Of a DNA stretch of 64,000 bases, positions 18,690 to 28,449 are shown in pieces. Positions within the stretch are counted from its first letter, which is position 1. Each line of letters opens with the position of its first letter. Below the pieces are notes generated by a model, which made no database searches, was not told the DNA's origin, and saw nothing but the letters and a program-made list of their open reading frames with translations. The position numbers were made by a program, and so were the translations under genes. This DNA is from Microglena sp. YARC (Eukaryota; Chlorophyta; Chlorophyceae; Chlamydomonadales; Chlamydomonadaceae), in assembly GCA_022414725.1 (NCBI GenBank), contig CM039464.1:4917450-4981449 (forward strand), given 5' to 3'.

Positions 18690-21055
18690 GTATCAGTGGA
18701 TAGTAACACCAGATATGTCATCAAAGTATGCAACATAGGAGCATAACCACCTAAGACCAGTGGAAAGAGTCACACCATACTGGCTGTACCAAGCACAGAC
18801 CCCATACCTGTAATTTCAGTATGCAGCACCTGAGTCTATCCACCCAAGCTAGTAGAAAGTATCCATGCTGGCTGTACCAAGCACAGACCCCATACCTGTC
18901 ATTTCAGAATGTAGCACATGAGTCTACCCACCGAAAGACCGGTGGATATAGTCACAACATACTAGCCGTACCGAGCACAGCCCCTATCTCAACCATTTCA
19001 GCATGTGGCACAAGAGTCTATCCACCAGAAGAACAGGGAATAGAGTATGGTATAAAAGCAGCAAATATCTGCCAGCAATCCGTGTCTCTGAAACTCTGCG
19101 CTGGTGCAGGCATGCCACCTTCCTCATGGATGCCGACAGAAATTTGTATGCAGCCTATGGATGCTAGCATAGATTAAGCTCCACATAGACAATTTTCAAC
19201 ATGGGGTCGCATGGTTTCACTCATGTTATTGCCAACCGAGAAAAATGGACGGGACAAGTGAGAATCAATAGAAAGGATCAACTTGATCTCCCTGAGACCA
19301 TTAGGGCGGGCAAGCTCAACACATCCTCCTACCCCACACCATACAGGCCATAACAAGCTTTGGCCCTATATCTGTAATTTCAGTATGCAGCACCTGAGTC
19401 CATCCACCCAAGCTACTAGACAGTAACCTTGCTGGCTGTACCAAGCACAGGCCCCATATCTGTCAATGTGCGCCAGAAGCCCCTACAGCAGCCTGCACCT
19501 GTTCAGTTTGTTTAACATGTGTTCAACTACATGTTGAACCAATGATGTGCATACAAAGGTGCAAACACCCTGAACACCCGTTAAACAACCTGAACAGGGT
19601 GCAGGCTGGCATAGGGAAGAGTATATCCACCGAAATAGCAATGATAAAAGCCACAATAGAGTGCCTCTTATGAATCATGTGATAGGAGACCCACCCTTTC
19701 GCAAGTGAGAATGGCAAGAACAAGGCCATCCCCGAGACCGCCAGGTTCAGCATGAAGTTGCTAAGATTCGCAACCCCGAGCGCAGACTTGGACATGATAG
19801 GCAGAGCCCCCCCTCATGGGGGGCGGGAGCCCCCAGATTCACTCCGTTGTCCGTTTGAGCGTCTGACTGACTGCGACCAACGACCGAGACAAAGCCTAAC
19901 ACGCCAGCCAGCAATTGTCTCATAACTAACTGGCTTCGGTCCGCTCCATGTCGTACATAGCCAACACACTCAACCAGTTTTCTGTGTCGCTTGCGACGCT
20001 GTCTAAGTCTTTCGTGAAGTTGCCAAGGTTCGAGACCCCGGGCGTATACCTCTGCACAGACTTCCTGGTGGACATGCTGCCAGGCTTGAACAGCTTGAGA
20101 GGCAAAAATCCTCCTTTAAAAAAAACAAAATTATACAAATCATTACCCCAAAGTGAACATCAAAGCATGTATTGCAAGAGTCTATCCACCACAAGATAGG
20201 TGGGAAGAGTCACAATAGAGTGCCTATGATGAGGAGTATGGGGGGTCCCACCTTGTAGGGCGGAAATCTTCATTGTCAAAAATACCCCCCCCTGTAAAAA
20301 AAAACCTTGTAAAAAAAAAATCACAGCCTTCAGATCGGACACCATTGCATGTAATGCAAGAGTCTTCTAATCACGGCCACAAATCAGACATAAAATGAGG
20401 TACTATCGCAGTTCTGGATGCCGTTTGCACGCATTCCTCATTTCAGCCACTTCCCCGAGTGCAGATCATACAGGCATGTAGCGCAAGGGTCTACGCAGCT
20501 TTTGGAAGGAAGACCTACACATGAATGCATACCAGTCACAGCCTCCAGATCAGACACACGCGCATGTTATGCAAGGGTCTACCCACCTATTGGACAATGT
20601 TTGTGTGCTGCCACACATACCCTGCAGAGGGGACCCGGAGGGTCAGGGGGGTATATCTGACTAGTCTAGCCTGCCCCATGTGTAGCCTTGCAGCGACGGA
20701 ACGGCAACACATCGCACAATAAAACACAGTGCTCATGGAGGATGGAGTCACACATAAACTTGTACCAATTGCAGCCCCAGATTATGCACCAGGAATATAC
20801 CTTCAAACACACCTTCATCGAGTCTATCCATCAAGTCTTCGTCATCAAGTTTATCCACCGAAAGGCCAGAGGATCAAATGACAACGTCCTGCCTCTAGAA
20901 ATCACAGCGCCCACATTAGACACAAACGCATGTAATGAAAGGCTCTACCCACTTCCTGGCTGATAAACCCACACATGAGCCTATTCCAATCACAGCACCC
21001 AGATTTGACATTGAAGTATGAGGGGAAAGTGTTCATCGACTAAAAGATCAGTGGA
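18690..21055 (+). repeat. Diverged ~90-bp satellite monomers
   Basis: Recurring blocks CAAGCACAGACCCCATA, TTTCAGTATG(C/T)AGCAC, GAGTCTATCCACC and AGACCAGTGGATA(T/G)AGTCACA appear at roughly 90-bp spacing. They are older relatives of the ordered array at 21056-22200. Unrelated stretches interrupt them at about 19170-19340, 19460-19830 and 19840-20140. Confidence 0.8.
19926..20125 (-). CDS. Unrecognised exon-like frame
   Basis: After a T-rich AAAG on the minus strand the frame reads LKLFKPGSMSTRKSVQRY, TPGVSNLGNFTKDLDSVASD and ENWLSVLAMYDMERTEAS, then TAG. A related opening (GVANLSNFMLNLAVS) lies at about 19700-19790, so this exon too may be partly duplicated. It lies 3' of the kinase-like gene on the same strand, but I see no link to it and do not recognise a family. 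Confidence 0.3.
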
Positions 21056-22200
21056 TATGGCTACAACATAAGGCCTCTACAAATCACAGCCTCATATCAG
21101 AGAAAACCGCTAGTAACACAAGGGTCTACCCACCTGTAGAATGATTGACCCACACTTGAATCTAAGCCAATCACAGCCCCCAGATTAGACATTAGAGTTG
21201 AGGCGCATGAGTCTACCCATCGAAAGACCAGAGGATACAGTCACAACATAATGTCTCTACCAATCACGGCCCCAGATCAGACAAAACCGCTAGTAACACA
21301 AGGGTCTACCCACCTGTAGAATGATTGACCCACACATGAATCTATACCAATCACAGCCCCCAGATTAGACATTAGAGTCGAGGCGCATGAGTGTATCCAC
21401 CGAAAGATCCGAGGATACAGTCACAACATAATGTCTCAACCAATCACAGCCCCAGATCAAACAAAACCGCTAGTAACACAAGGGTCCACCCACCTATAGA
21501 ATGATTGACCCACACATGAATCTATACCAATCACAGCCCCCAGATTAGACATTAGATTCAAGGCGCAAGAGTCTATCCACCAAAAGATCCGAGGATACAG
21601 CCACAACATAATGTCTCAACCGATCACAGCCCCAGATCAAACAAAACCGCTAGTAACACAAGGGTCCACCCACCTATAGAATGATTGACCCACACATGAA
21701 TCTATACCAATCACAGCCCCCAGATTAGACATTAGAGTCAAGGCGCAAGAGTCTATCCACCAAAAGATCCGAGGATACAGTCACAACATAATGTCTCAAC
21801 CGATCACAGCCCCAGATCAAACAAAACCGCTAGTAACACAAGGGTCTACCCACCTATAGAATGATTGACCCACACATGAATCTATACCAATCACAGCCCC
21901 CAGATTAGACATTATAGTCAAGGCGCAAGAGCCTATCCACCGAAAGATCCGAGGATACAGTCACAACATAATGTCTCAACCAATCACAGCCCCAGATCAG
22001 ACAAAACCGCTAGTAACACAAGAGTATACCCACCTATAGAATGATTGACCTATACATGAATCTAAGCCAATCACAGCCCCCAGATTAGACATTTGAGTCG
22101 AGGTGCAAGAGTCTATCCACCGAAAGATCCGAGGATACAGTCACAACATAATGTGTCAACCAATCACAGCCCCAGACCAGACATTGAAGTACAAGTGCAA
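21056..22200 (+). repeat. 180-bp dimeric satellite, about six copies
   Basis: The period is exactly 180 bp: CAGATTAGACATT recurs at 21181, 21361, 21541, 21721, 21901 and 22081. Each unit is two related halves: about 92 bp (from CAGATTAGACATT to ACCAATCACAGCCCC) and about 88 bp (from AGATCAGACAAAACCGC to ACCAATCACAGCCCC). Both halves end in the same block, so the 180-bp unit is a dimer of the ~90-bp monomer seen to the left. Copies within the array are far more alike than the flanking monomers. Confidence 0.95.
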
Positions 22201-22480
22201 GTGTCCTTCCACTGTAAGATCAGTGGATAAAGCCACAACATTACGACTCTACCAATCACAGCCCCAGATCAGACAAAACCGCATGTAAAGCAAGGGTCTA
22301 CCCACCTAGTGGAAGATCCCCCCACACATGAACCATAGCCCCCAGATTAGACATTAGATTCAAGGCCAAGAGTCGATTCATTGTAAGATCAGCGGACCGA
22401 GCCACAAAAGATTTTACCAAGCATGAGGAGACCAGATCTGGTCACACCGAATCAAAGAATGGGAAGGTGGTCGTTTGCTG
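22201..22480 (+). repeat. Decayed right edge of the satellite
   Basis: Partial monomers (CTACCAATCACAGCCCCAGA, TAAGATCAGTGGATAAAGCC) thin out toward the kinase-like gene. Confidence 0.7.
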
Positions 22481-22756
22481 ATGGCAGCCTAGGCTTCCTC
22501 ATGCTCAGCCACTTCGCCCATCTCCACACTCAGTCCCCAGGTCACATTGAATCACAGCCGCAAGCCCACTGGATGTGTAGGATGCAGCCTAGGCTTCCTC
22601 ATCCTCATCGGCCATCTCAACAATCAGTCTCTGGATCACATCGAATCACAGCGGCAAGCCAACTGGATGGGTTGGTAGCCGTTTGCTGTTGCAAGCCTAG
22701 GCTTCTTCATCCTCATCCACTCCATCCATCTCTGCATCCAGCCCCCGGTCACTATC
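22480..22756 (-). repeat. Tandem triplication of the kinase gene's terminal exon
   Basis: Three units about 100-108 bp apart, each ending on the minus strand in (D/H)EEA then TAG (stops at 22697-22699, 22589-22591 and 22489-22491) and followed by GGCTGCAT- or GGCTTGCA-like sequence. The first unit (22756-22697) follows a CTTGCAG acceptor and reads DSDRGLDAEMDGVDEDEEA. The second reads LIVEMADEDEEA, the third LSVEMGEVAEHEEA. Confidence 0.75.
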
Positions 22757-25153
22757 CTGCAAGGTGAATCTGACCCGAGCTTGCCACATAGTTCATTTTG
22801 GATGCTTGACAGCTCATCTAGCAGCCCCTCCAGAGTAGGCCGCGCCCCAGGCTCAGGGGCAAAGCATTGCTCGACCAGCGTGCAATACCTGGTGGGTGTC
22901 TCTACAGGCATGACGGGCTTAGTGCCTTTTTCGAGCCAGGATATGAGCATGGGGCGACCAGCAGTTGATAAAATATCTCCCTGCACGTAAACCTACAAGA
23001 GGAGGTGAATGTGGGTAAGGATATGGGTGAGGACGTGGATGCAGGGATGTGGACAAAAACAATGGTGTTGGTGGTGATGGTGCTGGTCGTGACCAGCGTG
23101 CATTAGATGGTGGGTGTCTCAATTGGCATGATGGGCTTGGCGCCAGGTTTTGAGCATAGCCCGACCAGCGGTTGATACGAAGTCCTCCTGCCCGTAAACC
23201 TACAAGAGGATGAGGATGTGGGTGAGGATGTGGGTGAGGATGTGGGTGAGGATATGGATGAGGGTGAGGATGAGGGGATGTGGGTGAGGATATGGATGAG
23301 GATGTGGATGAGGATATGGATGAGGGTGAGGATGAGGGGATGTGGGTGAGGGTGTGGGTGAGGATATGGATGAGGGTGAGGATGAGGATGTGGGTGAGGA
23401 TGTGGGTGAGGATATGGATGAGGAGGGATGAGGATATGGATGAGGGTGAGGATGAGGGGATGTGGGTGAGGGTGTGGGTGAGGATATGGATGAGGGTGAG
23501 GATGTGGGTGAGGATGTGGGTGAGGATATGGATGCGGATGTGGATGAGGATATGGATGAGGGTGAGGATGAGGATGAGGGGATGTGGGTGAGGGTGTGGG
23601 TGAGGATATGGATGAGGGTGAGGATGTGGGTGAGGATGTGGGTGAGGATATGGATGAGGATGAGGATATAGATGAGGGTGTGGGTGAGGATATGGATGAG
23701 GGTGAGGATGAGGATGTGGGTGAGGATGTGGATGAGGATATGGATGAGGATATGGATGAGGATATGGATGAGGGTGTGGATGAGGATGAGGGGATGTGGG
23801 TGAGGGTGTGGGTGAGGATATGGATGAGGATGTGGGTGAAGATGTGGATGAGGATATGGATGAGGGTGAGGATGAGGGGATGTGGGTGAGGGTGTGGGTG
23901 AGGATGTGGGAGGGTTCATCGTCAACTGAAGTTACCATTTATATATGATATCATACGGTGCAATTTGAATGAAATCATATGATATCATACCAGCCTTCAG
24001 TAGATATCGTATGATATCCCGGTCCCTACATATTACTGGAAGTGACACCACTCTTATCGCGACTTCCCTACTACACTGCCACTGCCCATTTGAAGTGCCC
24101 CTTTTGAATTAAACAAATTGACTCAATGCTACATCCTGTCCTAAATTTGGAATACTCTGTAAATATCAGTTAGTTGTTGCCTTACCTCCCATAGCATTAT
24201 GCCAACATAGAGGACGAGTCCAGCCTCTGAACGGTTTACTGCCTCTCCCAGACCGGTATGCTCAACGCTGGCCTCGAAGCCACGCCGATCCTTGCTGCTC
24301 CTGGTCAGCTTCACCATGTCCGCCTGCAGGAAAAGGGAGGGGAAGTGGGATTCAATATTCAAGTCATAAGATTGAAGATGTAAGTTCATGCCTCCAGATG
24401 TTAGTGCTTTCTTCTTAGGTAACATGGGCAATTCAGACTGTTGGCTAAAGTGACAGGCTTCGTCTCGGGGGGGCGGTCGGACAGACAGACAAATGGGTAA
24501 CCATGGAGGCTGGACCGCAATTAAATTGTGTAACCCTGTTTACCATAGGGAGGGGGAGGAGAGAGAGAGAAGCAGGGAGATTGGCTACTTCCGTTTATGA
24601 AGCTGTAAGCTATGCCAAGCTTGTGGAGACTGGACAAAGAGGATACCACCTCCCTCATGGTCTCCAGGGCTGACAACGCATCCCAAAGTTGTAAGGGGTG
24701 CATGATGGGAGACAAACACCTAGCTTCCAGGTCTTCATGGAAGCAGCCATGGTGGAGTAGGCTACGCAGCACGCTCGAGTCTGCACGATGGTGGGTGTCT
24801 GATAAAGCAGCAGCAGTTGTGAGGGTCAGGTCGTAGAAACCAAAGTCGTCATCCTCCATGGAAGCAAAGTCTCCAAACGTCGCCACAGAGTCAAGTAGCA
24901 GGGTGGAAAGGGAAGAACTGCAGTCCTACTCCTCTCCTAGTGTATCGTGCAGCTGACAAGCTGAGCGGGCCCAGGGGTGGGGTTGGGTTGGGTGGGGTTC
25001 ATCATCCATGGAAGCAAAGTCTCCGAACGACGCCACAGAGTTAAGCAGCAGGGTGGAAAGGGCAGGAATGCAGTCCTGCTCCTCTAGTAGTGCATCGTCC
25101 AGCTGACATGCTGAGGGGGCCCTGGGGTGGGGCTGGTGATGTACGCTTGACAA
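22697..25153 (-). CDS. Protein kinase-like gene, spliced, probably degraded
   Basis: Pieces on the minus strand: an N-terminal part at 25153-24595 (FGDFASMEDDDFGFYDLTLT, then a helix E-like VVSSLSSLHKLGIAYSFING); exon 24323-24186 (ADMVKLTRSSKDRRGFEASV, ending GLVLYVGIMLWE before GTAAGG); exon starting 22992 (VYVQGDILSTAGRP, TPTRYCTLVEQCFAPEPGAR, PTLEGLLDELSSIQ); and a possible acidic last exon 22756-22697. LYVGIMLWE matches helix F, and CTLVEQCFAPEPGARPTLEGLL matches helices H-I with the conserved Arg, as in tyrosine-kinase-like families. I cannot find the glycine loop, the catalytic HRD Asp or a clean DFG, so activity is doubtful. A TAG at about 24947 interrupts the N-terminal part. Its exons are duplicated in tandem at three places. 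Confidence 0.6.
23090..23199 (-). pseudogene. Duplicate of kinase exon starting at 22992
   Basis: The same CTCTTGTAG acceptor, then VYGQEDFVSTAGRAMLKTW, parallel to VYVQGDILSTAGRPMLISW of the main exon. A frameshift follows, then KPIMPIETPTI and a TAA where the main exon has Tyr. The similarity stops near 23095. It is a broken tandem copy of acceptor plus exon start, lying in the preceding intron. Confidence 0.8.
23206..23915 (+). repeat. GTGGGTGAGGATATGGATGA minisatellite in kinase intron
   Basis: About 700 bp of GAGGAT, GTGGGT, ATGGAT and GAGGGT hexamers in higher-order blocks, several of them of the form GATGAGGGGATGTGGGTGAG. The hexamer period keeps all frames open (MDEDMDEG and PHPHPYPHPH), which should not be taken as protein. 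The array grows directly out of the short GAGGATGTGGGTGAGG stretch next to the duplicated exon's acceptor. Confidence 0.95.
23925..24028. mobile_element. hAT-like MITE family M1, partial copy 3
   Basis: Contains ATATGATATCATAC twice and ends CGTATGATATCCCGGTCCCTA, similar to the 3' end of the copy at 2549-2685. The left end is lost against the minisatellite. It lies within the kinase-like gene's intron. Confidence 0.6.
24861..25140 (-). repeat. 150-bp in-frame tandem duplication in the kinase N-terminal part
   Basis: GGAAGCAAAGTCTCC recurs at 24860 and 25010, and the two units agree over most of 150 bp (50 codons). The upstream unit reads SACQLDDALLEEQDCIPALS then TLLLNSVASFGDFASMDDE. The downstream unit reads SACQLHDTLGEE-stop-DCSSSLSTLLLDSVATFGDF. 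The stop is TAG where the other copy has CAG. Confidence 0.85.
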
Positions 25154-25159
25154 GGTTTA

Positions 25160-26930
25160 TTGGCAGCGATTACTTGCACGAGACAGGCGTTTGGTCGACG
25201 CTTACTCGTAACTTCAACGTGCACGTTGTGGTCGACACTTACGCGTGGTTTCAACGTGCACGTTCCATGGCGGTGCTAAGCGCTTGCCCTACCCGGCTCT
25301 ATATACCCTTCCAATCGTCACCAGATATCGGCCACAACCCGCATATGCACCTGCCACCCAATATAACAATATCGGCCGCATATACACCCCTCTGATATGC
25401 ACAGTCTGTCAACTGATATCGGTCTTGGTCGCGCTAATAAAGAGCCGGCACCCCTGACGTCCTTGTGTGCACTGTCTAGGGCCGACCATCAAGGGGGGGC
25501 GGGCACCCTGCTAGTTCCTTGTTTCCCTGTCCCTCGACCCCGAGAGGGCAAAAATCGCCTGGCTGATGCCCGATCGTTGCTCTCCAGCTGGTGGTCATGA
25601 TCGTGATGATGGTTGCTATGCTCTGGTGCAAGAGTAAGCTTCGAATGTGCCCGCAGCTTCGCGCTACCCAAGGCCGCCCTCAACAATGCACTATGCGGAA
25701 GAGAGAATGCAAAAATGTATGGAGGTGCAATGGTATATTTAAGAAGAAGGAAAGTTGCAGGCTGTTAGACAGGCAGCTCCGGTGCACATGCTGTGCTGGC
25801 GCGGGTAATCGACGTTCATCACAGAACATAATTGCGAACCGCAGTCTGCCTAGCGCTGGCTCTACATGATTCTAGTGCGCTACTTAACTAAAAAACGCGA
25901 CTGCAGTCTGACTGCTATGTACCAATGGTTTGTGTCTAAATCAACTTTCAGATCTTATGTTAACTGGGCTATTCACAGGGGATCTTCTATTCACTGGGCT
26001 CACCCGAAGTCACTGCGAAGAAACTTTGTTGAGTCTGAGAAAAGGCCTGGACATAATATTGCATTTGGAAGCTCCCCTGAGATTGCTCCGCAAACCTCTT
26101 CTCCCTGGCGCCAGAGGCTAGCATCACTGCTCGCTGACGACATCGTGTAGCGCCTTGGCCTCGACGAGAGCATTTCAAAAGATAAAACAGCGGCGCAAAG
26201 GGTCGTAACTTGACAAGTAGCGGAATCAAAATTTTATATACTTCTGAGTGCCCCCACGGAATGGAAGATATTTTTAGTCTCGTACCAGCATGGCCGAATA
26301 CATCCACAACCCGTCCGCGTCATTACGACGTCCACAACCCGCCCACGTCCGCCACGTCTACCATTACGGCATCACCGCTGGCGTGGCCTTCGCAGCGTCA
26401 AGCACCACTCGCACTCGCTCCAAGTCGCGTCAAAATAGATTGAAAATATCATTGAAAATCTATTGAAATCTATTGAAAATATCTTGAAAATATCTTTTGA
26501 ACATGTCTTGAAAATATCTTGAAAATATCAAGCGCAGCCTCTCAAAGACTCAAAGTTCTTTCTGTTAATTCGAATGGGAAGACGGTTGCCTGCACAGACA
26601 CGATTGTATGGCATTGCCATATAATTCATTTCAGTGCTGCTCATGCGCAAACGATAGGGCGGATGTGGGATCTAACAGACCCACCACGCACAAGCTACTA
26701 CGTGGCAAGGCAACGAGTAGTTACCGAGTAGTTACCGAGGAGCCGGTAATTTATCTGATCCACCGGTGTAGCAGGATCAGGATGCCTGAGCCAGCAGCAG
26801 TATGCATCGTCCGATGCAGTAGAAGTCGTTCAATAGGGCGCGTTTCGGCCCGCGTTTCGCCCCTGTTCTCGTGTGGACGCCGCATAGTTAAGCATATTGT
26901 CCTTCAACGTAAACGCATCCTACTACGTAA
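25160..26930. other. No recognisable gene
   Basis: Open frames of about 90-108 codons (25591-25869, 25866-26150, 25987-26307, 26608-26934) match nothing I know. A near-palindrome CAACGTGCACGTTG occurs at 25215-25228 and a close relative at 25254-25267. TTGAAAATATC repeats fill 26440-26530, and a GAGTAGTTACC duplication lies at 26715-26740. Confidence 0.4.
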
Positions 26931-28445
26931 ATAGTAGGGTGCCCTGGCGGGTGCCCTGGAGGTCGGCCCCGGGGGTGGGATATGGTTCACGATGTATTCT
27001 GGGTTTGTTGTTCAGTTCTTCATGATTGTTACATTTGTTGTTGAATATTGGAAAATATTACAAAGTTGTCCACATGGGTATGCCAAGGTGAAACGACATG
27101 CAGGGGGATACATTTGCTAATTGCAAACCCCAGCAACTTGATTGTTTAAAATATTTAACGTAGATTGTCATGTAATGTTTTATGTCTAGGCTTGGCATCC
27201 AATGGTATGCTTTTACTTGTAGAACTTGGAGAACTGTGAGAGAGCCGTCATGTATGTGTCATTTATTGTACCAGGTGTGTGAATGCAGTTGAGGCGAATG
27301 CCTTCTTTACCGCCCCTCCATGGGTAGCGACTTCGGTACATCAGCTGTACTGCCGGATGCGCCAAACGGGTGCGCCAAACGGATGCGCCAAACGGATGCG
27401 CTAGGGAACCTAAGGGTTCGCCCTACAAAGTGCATTTGGACCGCACCAACTGAAGTTTGCAAACGGCAGGCAGTTCGAGAAACTCGCAAATACAGTCACA
27501 GTCACCTCCACTCGACTCGAAGCAAATTTCAGATAAGTTGTATTTGCAGTCACGTCACTTCATCTTCCAGGTACATTTAAGTTAAACTGCGCCCCAAACC
27601 ACTTGACGTTAGGATTCGGCAGTCAAGTCACCTCGAAGTCACAGCCGGAGGGTGCACAGCGTTAGTTTATGACGTATTGCGCGACTGTCTACCTAAGCGC
27701 GTTAAACGAGACATACGTTCCGCAAGAATAGCCACGAGGACAGCAACAAAGTTACGCAAATCGCACACCAAACAACCCTAGCTCCCCATCCCCAGCGGAT
27801 CCCCATACCTAACACGAGGGCAGAAACAAGGTTACACACACCGCGCACCGCATACAAAACAACCCTAGTTACCGCCCCTCCATGGTTACAGCGGGGCTAC
27901 CCATTACCATCCCTAGCCACTAGCGGATCCCTTGGTTCAATTGGTCCAATCCAACACAAGGGCGGTCACGCCCTTGTTCTTGGGCTGTTTCTGATGGATG
28001 TGGAACATGGTTTCCGTATGTCTACGATGAGAGCTTGTTTGTCACTCAGTTGTTGTGTTGGACATGCTCCAGGTCCCTATATTGAGTCCACAGGGCAGGA
28101 GGGAAACGACAAATGAAAACACCACGTCTACAGTCCGCAACCCTGAGATCTGCACGCGAAAAAGTGCTCTCCGGGGCAGGCTTTTGACAGCAGGTTGGTC
28201 CCCAAAGTGCACCATTTTGCCGCAGGTACAGCAACTCCCAAGGAAGTTGAGAAGCGAAGTTGCTCTGCGACCATTGGAGTTGCTTTACGAATATTGAACT
28301 TGCTTTCAGACTATCCAAATAGTAGGGGGGCCTGGCGGGCCCCCTGGAGGTTGGCCGCGGGGGTGGTGTAATGTTCGTCAAGTAGCAGTGGCAGCCTTCT
28401 TGGTGATGGATGCACACGCAGTTGCTTACTTATCCGTACAATTTA
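26931..28445. other. Paired GC-rich hooks and unrecognised sequence
   Basis: GTAGGGTGCCCTGGCGGG then CCCTGGAGGTCGGCC (26933-26980) recurs as GTAGGGGGGCCTGGCGGG then CCCTGGAGGTTGGCC (28322-28365), both followed by GGGGGTGG. A 15-bp repeat (GCGCCAAACGGATGC, three copies) lies at 27359-27402. CCTCCATGG and CAGCGGATCCC blocks recur at 27315, 27795 and 27890-27930. No conserved frame found; the minus-strand frame 28046-28417 is unrecognised. Confidence 0.4.
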
Positions 28446-28449
28446 ATAT

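Noticed and set aside
18690..22300. CRISPR array
   Set aside because: The repeats are contiguous 90/180-bp satellite units without unique spacers, in a eukaryotic context and with no cas genes.
22919..23938. 339-codon PHPHPYPH and 100-codon MDEDMDEG frames
   Set aside because: Produced by the hexamer minisatellite in an intron; both strands are open.
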